Origin: JAGVYE01 sp964502785
Lineage (GTDB): Archaea; Nanobdellota; Nanobdellia; Woesearchaeales; GW2011-AR9
Length of the DNA: 48,702 nucleotides
Assembly: GCA_964502785.1 (NCBI GenBank)
Contig: CAZCXW010000004.1
Span: 1 to 48,702 of the forward strand
Reading direction: 5' to 3'
The position numbers and the translations under genes are program-made. A model generated the notes under the pieces. It ran no database searches, had not been told where the DNA came from, and saw only the letters and a list, made by a program, of their open reading frames with translations. Of this stretch, positions 17,279 to 24,994 are shown piece by piece; position 1 is the first letter of the stretch; every line of letters begins with the position of its first letter.

Positions 17279-18417
17279 TCGTGAGTTCTACTTTCCAGAA
17301 AATTCACAATATACTCAGCACCTGCTTCAGAGGAATGACCAAAATTATAAACCATTTTTTCACGCGCTAGAAGAATTTTTTTCTTATACGCTTCTCGTTC
17401 TTGAATCATCTGTCTAATAATGGATCCAATCTTAGAAATTTCATCCAATTTCAGGACTTCACCTAATTCAGAACGTATTTGCACATCAACGGGTTCTCCG
17501 ACATCTTTGTACTTTGGATTATTCACTTTCAATGGTACATCCATAAATAAAACAGGCTTTTCGGTGCCAAAAGCATATTCAAAGGAAATGCCAGACCAGT
17601 CGCTAATTAAAACATCCGAATTGAAGAATGATTCTGTTTTTTTGATGTTCTCTTCAATAATAAAATGAGGATTGATTTGAAACTCTTGATATAAATTATC
17701 AAGTACTTGCGGTGTTTCCCGCCGTGTCATAGGATGAGGTCGAACAATCACTTCAAAACCTTCTTTGAGTAAGGTTCTAACAAGTTCTTGGCCACAGAGA
17801 TTAAAAGTGGTTTTATCACCCCACGAAGGGGCAAGAAGAATTTTAGGCTGGTTGTTTGTTGGTATACTTTCTTTTCTCTTGAGAAAATCTTGATATACTT
17901 TCTCGACACGATAGTAGCCAAATTCGATAAGTTCTTTTTTCTTTAAGTGATATAATTCTTCTTGTTTAATGATTTCTTCTTTATGATGTGAACCAGTGCA
18001 GAAAATAGTATCGTAATGAAATAATGCGCCATGGCGGACAACCGGGAAGGAACTGCCAATATTGTGAAGGAGATAAATGTGATTTACATTGTTAATTGAT
18101 CTTTTGACATGAAATTGGTGAAGATCCGGCATGGTCATCAGAAGAGTTTTAGAACTGAGCAAAACGGTAAAAAATGGAAGAAGTTTTTTTATGTAAAATA
18201 CAGTTAGTCCTTCTTTAGGTGAAGAGAATAATGGATCGTTAGGATCTGAAGTCATATAAGATATTTTCCTGTTGTACTTTTTTAGGAGTGTTTCGATAAG
18301 GCCTTCAAAGTAAATATACGAAGCGGCATCTTCTGCATAGAAGACAATATCTTTATCTTTTTGTTTCTTGAATTTGATGTAGTCTTTTAGTTCACGGAAA
18401 TAACTTTCTTTACCCAT
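17275..18417 (-). CDS. CDP-glycerol glycerophosphotransferase-like GT-B protein
   Basis: 380 residues. The second half shows the TagB/TagF-like pattern: 'ILLAPSWGDKTTFN', 'VIVRPHPMTRRE', and 'DVLISDWSGISFEYAFGTEK', which contains the donor-binding Ser-Asp-x-Ser element. The N-terminal part has 'HNIGSSFPVVRHGALFHYD'. This family transfers polyol- or sugar-phosphates from CDP-linked donors to surface polymers at the inner face of the membrane. Near a putative CDP-phosphoramidate pathway it is a candidate for a transferase using a CDP-linked donor, though an ordinary polymer synthase is equally possible. ATG at 18417 is the only good start. Confidence 0.75.
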   Translation of the reverse strand: MGKESYFRELKDYIKFKKQKDKDIVFYAEDAASYIYFEGLIETLLKKYNRKISYMTSDPNDPLFSSPKEGLTVFYIKKLLPFFTVLLSSKTLLMTMPDLHQFHVKRSINNVNHIYLLHNIGSSFPVVRHGALFHYDTIFCTGSHHKEEIIKQEELYHLKKKELIEFGYYRVEKVYQDFLKRKESIPTNNQPKILLAPSWGDKTTFNLCGQELVRTLLKEGFEVIVRPHPMTRRETPQVLDNLYQEFQINPHFIIEENIKKTESFFNSDVLISDWSGISFEYAFGTEKPVLFMDVPLKVNNPKYKDVGEPVDVQIRSELGEVLKLDEISKIGSIIRQMIQEREAYKKKILLAREKMVYNFGHSSEAGAEYIVNFLESRTHD

Positions 18418-18500
18418 GGAGAGTTTTTTTGATGAATTCTATATAAGTTTTTCTTTAGAAGAGACAGTTTTTGCCTCTGGATATACACTCTTGAAGAGAT

Positions 18501-18512
18501 TAATTTATAAAT
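18501..18512 (+). promoter_or_regulatory. TATA-box promoter of the methyltransferase gene
   Basis: TAATTTATAAAT is centred 27 nt before the ATG at 18534, supporting that start and a leaderless transcript. It lies in the divergent region with the GT-B gene. Confidence 0.5.
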
Positions 18513-18533
18513 AAATTCATTTCAGATATTTTC

Positions 18534-19301
18534 ATGGTTAATGAAGACTTCGCAATCCAACAAGCTGATCTTTCCAAGCAGTGGAAGAATATTAAAGAAC
18601 AACTATGGTTGAGATACTACAAAGTCGTCTTTTCTGCTAAGGATAAAACTGCAACAGTGAGTAAAAGTGATCTACGGGTTCTTCATGACAGTATCAAAAC
18701 GGAATTAGAAAAACAACGTACAACCTGGAAAGGGGCATTCTATCCCTTTTATCAAGGATACCAAAGAATTGGCATCAATGGCTTACGAAATACGGAAAAA
18801 AGAGTTGCAAACTATAATTTACTGCAATATTTGAATGCAACAGACACAGTTTTAGACATCGGCTGCAATACTGGATACATTGCATTGGAGATTAGCAAAA
18901 ATGTTGCGCAGGTGGAAGGATTAGAAATTAATCCCCATTTGATAAATGTCGCAAATTTGGTAAAGAATCATCTGCAAATAACGAATGCACGGTTTGTTCC
19001 TGTTTCGTTTGAGGAATTTAAAGGAGAAAAACAGTATTCTGTAATTCTTTCTTTAGCCAGCCATGAGACATGGGATAATAATTCGACATTCACGTTTAAT
19101 GAATATGTCGAGAAAATGGTGAAATTATGTGCACCGCAAGGATTATTGATTTTTGAGAGTCATGATTTAACAAAAGAGAACATGCCAAAGATGCTTTCTG
19201 TGTTGTTGAAATATTTTGATTTTGAGCTGCAGAAGAAATTGGAAAAAGAGCATCGTTTAATGCCAGAAAGGATGTTGTTGGTACTGAGGAAGAAAGAGTG
19301 A
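18534..19301 (+). CDS. Class I SAM-dependent methyltransferase
   Basis: 255 residues. Motif I is 'TVLDIGCNTGYIALEI' (about residues 104-119), followed by the acidic end of strand 2 'VEGLEINPHLI'. 'SVILSLASHETWDN' corresponds to motif IV, and 'PQGLLIFESHDL' to the later strand. The N-terminal 90 residues are a helical extension with 'WKGAFYPFYQGYQRIG'. The family transfers a methyl group from SAM; the target is not visible. In the O-methyl phosphoramidate pathway of Campylobacter, small methyltransferases follow the kinase genes, so methylation of a phosphoramidate is one candidate role (inference). The gene is monocistronic or followed only by a remnant. Confidence 0.82.
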   Translation: MVNEDFAIQQADLSKQWKNIKEQLWLRYYKVVFSAKDKTATVSKSDLRVLHDSIKTELEKQRTTWKGAFYPFYQGYQRIGINGLRNTEKRVANYNLLQYLNATDTVLDIGCNTGYIALEISKNVAQVEGLEINPHLINVANLVKNHLQITNARFVPVSFEEFKGEKQYSVILSLASHETWDNNSTFTFNEYVEKMVKLCAPQGLLIFESHDLTKENMPKMLSVLLKYFDFELQKKLEKEHRLMPERMLLVLRKKE

Positions 19302-19302
19302 T

Positions 19303-19392
19303 TTTGAGGCAAATCTTTTAAAAATAAAGCGATTAGAATTAGTTGCTGAAAAATGCGGTTTGAAAATTGCGAAAGATCTTATTCTTAACTGA
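19303..19392 (+). pseudogene. C-terminal remnant related to the 264-aa gene at 10,296-11,090
   Basis: Thirty codons without a start, beginning at the methyltransferase stop and ending at TGA 19390-19392. They encode 'RLELVAEKCGLKIAKDLILN'. The last 22 residues match the end of the 264-aa protein ('RLKYVAEDCKLKIAHGLILN') at 14 of 22 positions and stop at the same residue. I read it as the tail of a deleted paralogue. Confidence 0.5.
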
Positions 19393-19448
19393 CCTTAAAA
19401 TAAAGTTAATTCAAACTAAATCACTTTTATAAAATAGTGTTTCATTAT

Positions 19449-19458
19449 ATTTATAAAG
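19449..19458 (+). promoter_or_regulatory. TATA-box promoter of the histidine-phosphatase-like gene
   Basis: ATTTATAAAG is centred about 28 nt before the ATG at 19481. This spacing favours that ATG over the in-frame GTG at 19469. Confidence 0.5.
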
Positions 19459-19480
19459 ACTGTTTCTGGTGAATTTTTCC

Positions 19481-20455
19481 ATGAGTAAAATTATAGAGCA
19501 CGTTTGGCATTTGCGCAGGCATTTATTGGCGCGGGATGCTTCGCTTATTGGGGAAGAATTGGTATTAAATCCAAAAGAAATACGTCCAGTTCCTGGAGTT
19601 CTACACTTAGAAGGAACATCAGAAATTAGTTCTCTTGTGGATAATGGGCTTGGTGACGATAAAGAAGCGCATTTAGTCGCCAGTGAAGCGCTGAAAGCAA
19701 GAGAAATTGGAAAAACATTGTATGTTCCAAGCGAGATGACAAAAATAATTCGGGCAGATTCGCCTTTGCCTCGAGCAAGTGAAACGACTTACCACATGTG
19801 GGTAGGAATGGTGAGTACTTGGGCAGAAAAGAACTTAGAGGTAAGAAATGGAGACAATCCTACGCCCGAAGAAAAAGTGCGTATGAGTAGAGAAGGACTC
19901 AATAGACTTACAGATAAACCAAAGATTGTCGGTGGATTAAATGAAACATTTTATAAGAACTCATCCGGCGAAGAAGACTGTGGCAGTGAACTTGTGGTGT
20001 TAGCGTATAACCGTGATGTTAATCCTTACTTTTCTGGTTATAAACTAATGACTGAGCTTGGCCTTCGTAGAGATTCACGATCCGAACATCCAGTTGATAT
20101 TGCAGAGCGAGGATTGAGAGGAATCTTACCTTATTTATTTCGCCATAACGTTGTTTTATCTGGTACACATCAACCGAATGACGTGTCAATTCTAGCTTAC
20201 TTAATGAATGGGCCAAAAGATATTGGCGGCAATGCCAACGAAGTTTGGGCAAATGCTGGTGGAGAAGTTGATCTAGGTGGTGGATTAGAACTGCGTGTTT
20301 ATGAAAAAGAAGGAAATATTATCGATGCAGGATTACGGAGAACAATGCCGAAAGAACAAAGCAAACAACCAGGATACGATGGAGCAAAATTGCAGGATAA
20401 TTATATCTCTCTTAGCAATGCAGGGATGGATGCGCTAATGAAATTGGCGGTGTAA
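19481..20455 (+). CDS. Histidine phosphatase superfamily-like protein
   Basis: 324 residues from the ATG chosen by the TATA spacing. The N-terminus has 'HVWHLRRHLLARD', where Arg13-His14 could be the catalytic RH pair. 'ADSPLPRASETTYH' (97-102 core) resembles the S-P-x-x-R-A-x-E-T segment of phosphoglycerate-mutase-like phosphatases, and 'VVLSGTHQPNDVS' (His230) fits the second catalytic His. No RHG with Gly is present and the protein is longer than a simple SixA-type phosphatase, so activity is uncertain. It converges on the CDP-phosphoramidate-like operon with only 10 nt between the genes, and could remove a phosphate from a pathway intermediate (guess). Confidence 0.5.
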   Translation: MSKIIEHVWHLRRHLLARDASLIGEELVLNPKEIRPVPGVLHLEGTSEISSLVDNGLGDDKEAHLVASEALKAREIGKTLYVPSEMTKIIRADSPLPRASETTYHMWVGMVSTWAEKNLEVRNGDNPTPEEKVRMSREGLNRLTDKPKIVGGLNETFYKNSSGEEDCGSELVVLAYNRDVNPYFSGYKLMTELGLRRDSRSEHPVDIAERGLRGILPYLFRHNVVLSGTHQPNDVSILAYLMNGPKDIGGNANEVWANAGGEVDLGGGLELRVYEKEGNIIDAGLRRTMPKEQSKQPGYDGAKLQDNYISLSNAGMDALMKLAV

Positions 20456-20465
20456 GGATTTAATA

Positions 20466-21248
20466 TCACAATTGAATAAATCTTCTTATACTTCCTTCTT
20501 TCAACCATTGGGTGTATTTTTCGTAATCTTCAACAGTGTCAAATTCTAGCCAGCCACGTTGTATAATAATTGGATCTACACGTTGTCCAGAATTAATTAA
20601 AGCTTGCAGCATGCACGTCATGTATGCTTTCTTAAACGACTTGGATCGTAACCATGGTTCGTTTTTACCGTAGTACGTTGATTTATTTGCATGATACACT
20701 TCTTTTAATTTCTGAACTCCTTTCTTGGAAAATTTAATGAGTCCGACATAACGAACTTGCGCTTCTTCTCTAGTGCATTTTGTGTTTCCTAATTCAACGA
20801 TTTTTCCATCTTCAATAATCAAGCTTTCCATGTCATCTTCTGGTTTGTCTGCACGTGATTGCCAGTATTCCCAATAATCTTCATCTACGGTAACGCCAAC
20901 ATCTGCTTTACTTTGAAGAATCTGTTGTAGTATTCTTGACTCACAGACAATATCAGCATAACAAACAAGAACATCATCATTCAATTCCTGCTCAGCGCAG
21001 AATAAGGTTTCAACCATATTCGTTTGGTCATAAATCGGATTGAGATAATATTTAACACCAGGAATGTTAATTTTTTCTGCCATATAGCCGCGGATAATAG
21101 AAATATCAGTGATTCCTGCTTGATGCAAGCGTTCCACTTGTTGTTCGATTAATGGTTTGCCATTAAATGATAACATACCTTTCGGTAGATTTTGGGTATA
21201 TTTTCCTAATCTGGTGCCCATGCCGGCAGCAAGGATGATGGCTTTCAT
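20466..21248 (-). CDS. Sugar-phosphate-type nucleotidyltransferase, Cj1416-like phosphoglutamine cytidylyltransferase candidate
   Basis: 260 residues. 'AIILAAGMGTRLGKYTQNLP' with Lys23 is the nucleotide-binding start of the NTP_transferase fold, and 'VLVCYADIV' (Asp99) is the metal-binding site. 'TVDEDYWEYWQSRADKPEDD' and 'GWLEFDTVEDYEKYT' are like LicC-type cytidylyltransferases. It is the last of three genes on the minus strand, starting three bases after the amidohydrolase stop. In C. jejuni the same trio (Cj1418 kinase, Cj1417 hydrolase, Cj1416 cytidylyltransferase) makes CDP-phosphoramidate from glutamine: Cj1416 joins phosphoglutamine to CMP. The family is clear; the substrate rests on gene context. 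Confidence 0.75.
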   Translation of the reverse strand: MKAIILAAGMGTRLGKYTQNLPKGMLSFNGKPLIEQQVERLHQAGITDISIIRGYMAEKINIPGVKYYLNPIYDQTNMVETLFCAEQELNDDVLVCYADIVCESRILQQILQSKADVGVTVDEDYWEYWQSRADKPEDDMESLIIEDGKIVELGNTKCTREEAQVRYVGLIKFSKKGVQKLKEVYHANKSTYYGKNEPWLRSKSFKKAYMTCMLQALINSGQRVDPIIIQRGWLEFDTVEDYEKYTQWLKEGSIRRFIQL

Positions 21249-21251
21249 TGT

Positions 21252-21920
21252 TTATTTCTTCCAAAATAATTTTCCTTCTTTAAATGCAGTAATTAGTTTT
21301 CTATTCAATTCAGGATCAGGACTCTTTCTTTCAGGGTGCCAGAGTATTCCAGCGATGGGCAAATGAGAATGGTAAAAGCCTTCGACGAGTTCACCAGTAA
21401 GAGCAAATGGCTTTAACTCAGGAGCAAGAATCTCTGTTGTGATCCCTTGATTATGATAGGAGTTTACCATTGACTCTCTTCCTAATTCTAGCACGGTAAT
21501 GGAAATAGGATGGTCTTTTCCCGGGGGGTGAATAATATTTTTCTTTCGTAAATCCAGCAATTTCCCGCTAAAATGAACATTTATGAATTGCATGCCGCGG
21601 CATATTCCAAGCACAGGCAATTTTTTGTTAAGAGCATAGTTAATCATTTCTTTCTCAACCTTATCTCTTTGTAAAGCCAGCGCCAATCCTTCTTCTCGTT
21701 TCTCTCCATATGATTGGGGATCTACATAATTTCCACCAGATAGGATAATACCATCTGGTTTGATTCTATCTAACATCTGAGGAATATTCTGGATAACGTT
21801 CGGAAGAGGAAGAACATCGATGCCATACATCTGTAAATATTGAACATAGGCTTCTTCTAAATAATCAATCGCTTGTCCATGTTTATCTTGACTCTCACGT
21901 TGAGAAATAACAACTAACAT
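21252..21920 (-). CDS. C26-type class I amidotransferase hydrolase, Cj1417-like gamma-glutamyl-CDP-amidate hydrolase candidate
   Basis: 222 residues of a stand-alone class I glutamine amidotransferase fold of the PuuD/C26 type. The nucleophile is Cys107 in 'LGICRGMQFIN'; the His195 and Glu197 partners are in 'AGILWHPERKS'. 'GIILSGGNYVDPQSYG' is the oxyanion-region loop. There is no synthase domain, so it cleaves a gamma-glutamyl amide bond rather than donating ammonia. Cj1417 of Campylobacter, which releases CDP-amidate (cytidine diphosphoramidate) and glutamate from glutamyl-CDP-amidate, has the same fold and the same neighbours. The gene overlaps the kinase by 7 nt, so the two are coupled. 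Confidence 0.75.
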   Translation of the reverse strand: MLVVISQRESQDKHGQAIDYLEEAYVQYLQMYGIDVLPLPNVIQNIPQMLDRIKPDGIILSGGNYVDPQSYGEKREEGLALALQRDKVEKEMINYALNKKLPVLGICRGMQFINVHFSGKLLDLRKKNIIHPPGKDHPISITVLELGRESMVNSYHNQGITTEILAPELKPFALTGELVEGFYHSHLPIAGILWHPERKSPDPELNRKLITAFKEGKLFWKK

Positions 21921-24895
21921 TTCAATCCCCGTATCGCTTCAATTTTGTTTGCTTTACAGTCTAGTTTTATTTCCGCGGCATTTTTTACTCTTTCGAAGAT
22001 CATTTCCCCACAGCCGATGGCAGCAGGAATGCCAAACTCAGCGCAGCGGATAGACATATGCGAAGCGACCCCCCCATACTTGGTGATCAATCCGGCAGGT
22101 TTTCTGGTGAAAATCCAGTCATACCCAGGGTCGCCATTTTCTAAGATAACAATACTCCCTTCAATATCAGGAATTTTTTCTTTATCTAGGGTATTGATAT
22201 TAACAACTTTTCTCGTCACAATTTTTTGGGTAATAAAGTTAGGTTTAGCCTCATAATGCTGAATGATATCAAAATGGTTTTCTGCAAAGATGAGAGAAGG
22301 AAGGACAATTGTGTCGTGAATCATTTTTTCTTGCTCGCGATTTTTAATTAAGTTTTTCCATTCTGCAGTCATTTCCTCTGCGTCACTTAAAGCATTACTC
22401 CGAAAGATTTCATTGATATCCAGCAGGGCCATTTCCTTGCGTGTAAAGCCCATCTGTTCTCCTGCTTCCGCAAGTAATTCTAACGCATCGCTCAGATTTT
22501 TTGTGAATTCAAATTTAGATAATTCTCTCGTTTCTGTTGCTTTTTTGGAAAAATCTAAAAAATCATCAACGGAAAATTGCAGCCCATGTTCTTGAAATGC
22601 TATTTTTATTTTCTCTTTTTCGTTATCGTGAACTGCAGGACCTAGATTTCTATTTTCCTCAGATATATCCAATAAAAAGCTTTGGAAAAGATTTTTATTT
22701 TTATCATAACGTAAACTGGTAATATCATACGTTCCTGGGCGTAAATGATAATATTTTTTGATAAATTCTTCTTCAGGAATTTCATGCCGAAGGAGTTTTT
22801 TGAAATCTTGGCTTATTTCACTGGCTACGGTATTTAAAGAAGTATAAAAGCGGTCGTAAGAATCCTGAGAAAGCACTCCTTTCTTGACAAGGCTTTTTAA
22901 GATAATTTTTCCAATAAAAGCAAGTCGTGCTAAACGGGAAAATTGTACAGTTCCTTTTCTACGACATTCATCAAGAAGCGATTTAGTATGGTTAATGAGT
23001 TCTTTAGGAGTATATTTTTCATTTTTAATTTTATTGTTAATGAATCTGCGGAATTCTTCCATGCTTAGCACATCATTCATGTCTGCAGTAATATTTTGAC
23101 TTGAATTAGTCACTAGAGAATTTGTTAATTGCAGAAGCGCATTTCTCAATAACCCAATCTCTTCTATTGTGAATCCCGCTTCAAGTAGTTCCTGACTTCG
23201 CTCGGAGAAACAAAGGTCATAACAAGTGTACGCAATTTCAAACTCAACTTTATCTTGCAGATGATGGTTACGTTTAAGTTTTTCTACATAAAAATTAACG
23301 AGTTTTTCTCGAAGAGGTTGTTTGATGCTTGCAGGAATAAATGAATTAAATGAATTTCTGGTGTTTACATAGGCTTTATTCGCAAATAATTCTACTAACT
23401 TCGCAGGTTTTACATCATGATACCCTTGAGAAGAGCGAGCTTCATGCCAAGCGCTGTTCGTAATAATATAGTCATATAAAGAATAATCTAGAAGATTCGG
23501 CCGATCACCGATGATTTCAGCCGGATTCCAGTCTGGCATGTCGGCAAAGATTGTACTTTCTCCTGGAAGATGATCACGTTTCTTTGTTAATGTTTTAAAT
23601 TTCTCTTTGAGATGTGTCACTTTTTCATTTATCGGTTCGTCATGAAGATCTTTATGGACATTAATAGCAAGCGGACGAACCTGGAAAATAACAACTTCAT
23701 CTCCAGAAAGGGCAAATTCGATATCCAACGGTAGGCTCGGAATACATTTTTCCAACTCTTGCACTGCTTCAATTAATTTTTGTACTTTGGAAGGAATTTC
23801 TGTAGCTGTATGAGAAAGAATCATCACTTGGTTTTCCTTACCTGATGTCACGGAATCAGTACTTCCACTTTTATCATCATAGTTAATAACATAATAGGGG
23901 GCATTTTTTTCTAGTGTTCTTGTAAAGACAACACCACTCATGGTAATATTCTCGGTTTGTTTTTGGATCAGTACTTGGTTGAAAGAACTCTCGGCTTGTT
24001 TTTCTCGATAAGAGCGTAAAACGGTGCTGATCGCAGCTTCTACCGCAATAATATCTTGTACACCAACATTAAGTACACTTTCAAAATTTCCTGCTTGGGA
24101 ATTTTCCAAAGTATCTTCGCTCATTGCGGAACTACGGACAATAATTCTTTCATTGAATTGTTCTTGAATTCTTTTTAGAATTTTTTTCTTATCATTTTTC
24201 CAGTCAGAGATAGTGAATGCATAGAGATCTTCAATTTGTGATTTCCGTAAAAGAGGTTTTAGAGCAGCAAGGGTATCTGCTTTAGAAGAAACGATTATTT
24301 TATTGCCTTCCAAATTGTGAGAAGAAGAGCCAATGAATGAAGTAAATTTAGTAATATCTTTGTGTTTATCTTTATTTTCTAGAATCTGACTAACGATTTT
24401 AAACGTGGAAAGACGATTGTAGTAAGGATGTTTAACCATTTTTCCGCCAATGCTTTTAACATACTCTGAGCCAGGAACATTCTGCCAATCGTCACCATGA
24501 ACGAGAACAATTTCCGCGTGAGGAAATTCTTCATGTAGTTTTTTTAGATTTTCTGTAGGGTCGAGGGATTCCTGTGTCATGACACGATCTACACAATTTA
24601 AGCTTTCAATCACCGCTTTACGTTCAGTGATGTTAGCAATAGGTTTAACACGATACGACTCAACGGCTTTATCTGTTAATACACCGCAGACTGTATAATC
24701 ACCTTGAGCACTGGTGAACTTAATCGAATTCAAATGACCGTAATGAAATAAATCACCAACAATTCCAATGTAAGAAATACGTTGAACTAAGGACTTACGA
24801 ACTTCAACAAAATCGCCTTCTTTAATATCCACTTCTTTTGGGATAGTAACACATAATTGACCGTTTGATTTATTTGCCCACACCACTCTCTTCAT
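21914..24895 (-). CDS. Glutamine-kinase-like PEP-synthase family protein fused to a cytidylyltransferase (Cj1418-like)
   Basis: 993 residues in four parts. (a) 1-35: 'SNGQLCVTIPKEVDIKEGDF', like an AbrB/SpoVT swapped hairpin. (b) 40-170: a TagD-type cytidylyltransferase with 'GDLFHYGHL' (HxGH, His51/His54), 'ERKAVIESLNCVD' and 'RLSTFKIV'. (c) 190-410: PPDK/PEP-synthase ATP-grasp with 'IIVRSSAMSEDT', 'SGVVFTR', 'LDIEFALSG' and 'IFQVRPLA'. (d) a helical linker with 'YHLRPGTYDITSLRYD', then a swivel domain with His946 in 'KYGGVASHMSIRCAEFGIP'. Parts c-d match the layout of C. jejuni Cj1418, which phosphorylates L-glutamine on its amide through a phosphohistidine. Parts a-b are extra. ATG at 24895 has GGTGG seven bases upstream. 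A PEP synthase role is less likely: no PEP-binding barrel is visible. Confidence 0.78.
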   Translation of the reverse strand: MKRVVWANKSNGQLCVTIPKEVDIKEGDFVEVRKSLVQRISYIGIVGDLFHYGHLNSIKFTSAQGDYTVCGVLTDKAVESYRVKPIANITERKAVIESLNCVDRVMTQESLDPTENLKKLHEEFPHAEIVLVHGDDWQNVPGSEYVKSIGGKMVKHPYYNRLSTFKIVSQILENKDKHKDITKFTSFIGSSSHNLEGNKIIVSSKADTLAALKPLLRKSQIEDLYAFTISDWKNDKKKILKRIQEQFNERIIVRSSAMSEDTLENSQAGNFESVLNVGVQDIIAVEAAISTVLRSYREKQAESSFNQVLIQKQTENITMSGVVFTRTLEKNAPYYVINYDDKSGSTDSVTSGKENQVMILSHTATEIPSKVQKLIEAVQELEKCIPSLPLDIEFALSGDEVVIFQVRPLAINVHKDLHDEPINEKVTHLKEKFKTLTKKRDHLPGESTIFADMPDWNPAEIIGDRPNLLDYSLYDYIITNSAWHEARSSQGYHDVKPAKLVELFANKAYVNTRNSFNSFIPASIKQPLREKLVNFYVEKLKRNHHLQDKVEFEIAYTCYDLCFSERSQELLEAGFTIEEIGLLRNALLQLTNSLVTNSSQNITADMNDVLSMEEFRRFINNKIKNEKYTPKELINHTKSLLDECRRKGTVQFSRLARLAFIGKIILKSLVKKGVLSQDSYDRFYTSLNTVASEISQDFKKLLRHEIPEEEFIKKYYHLRPGTYDITSLRYDKNKNLFQSFLLDISEENRNLGPAVHDNEKEKIKIAFQEHGLQFSVDDFLDFSKKATETRELSKFEFTKNLSDALELLAEAGEQMGFTRKEMALLDINEIFRSNALSDAEEMTAEWKNLIKNREQEKMIHDTIVLPSLIFAENHFDIIQHYEAKPNFITQKIVTRKVVNINTLDKEKIPDIEGSIVILENGDPGYDWIFTRKPAGLITKYGGVASHMSIRCAEFGIPAAIGCGEMIFERVKNAAEIKLDCKANKIEAIRGLKC

Positions 24896-24898
24896 TCA

Positions 24899-24944
24899 AA
24901 CCACCTTACTAGTGAGACTAGTGGTTAAGATAGTCTTATTTAAA
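24899..24944 (-). promoter_or_regulatory. Promoter and repeat operator-like element of the glutamine-kinase operon
   Basis: Reading on the minus strand, TTTAAATA (24,944-24,937) is a TATA box; transcription should start 25-30 nt further. That point falls in ACTAGT-CTC-ACTAGT (24,922-24,908), a repeated palindrome flanked by ACCAC/GTGGT. GGTGG (24,905-24,901) is a possible ribosome binding site before the ATG at 24895. The symmetric repeat over the start of transcription looks like an operator. Confidence 0.4.
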
Positions 24945-24994
24945 GGTAATGGAAGAGAGTATAACAGAATGAAAATTAAAATAGAAAAAGAAAT

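Noticed and set aside
21914..24895. Phosphonate biosynthesis (PEP mutase-cytidylyltransferase type fusion)
   Set aside because: The cytidylyltransferase resembles that of phosphonate fusions, but no PEP-mutase barrel is present, and the C26 hydrolase plus LicC-like gene fit the phosphoramidate pathway better.
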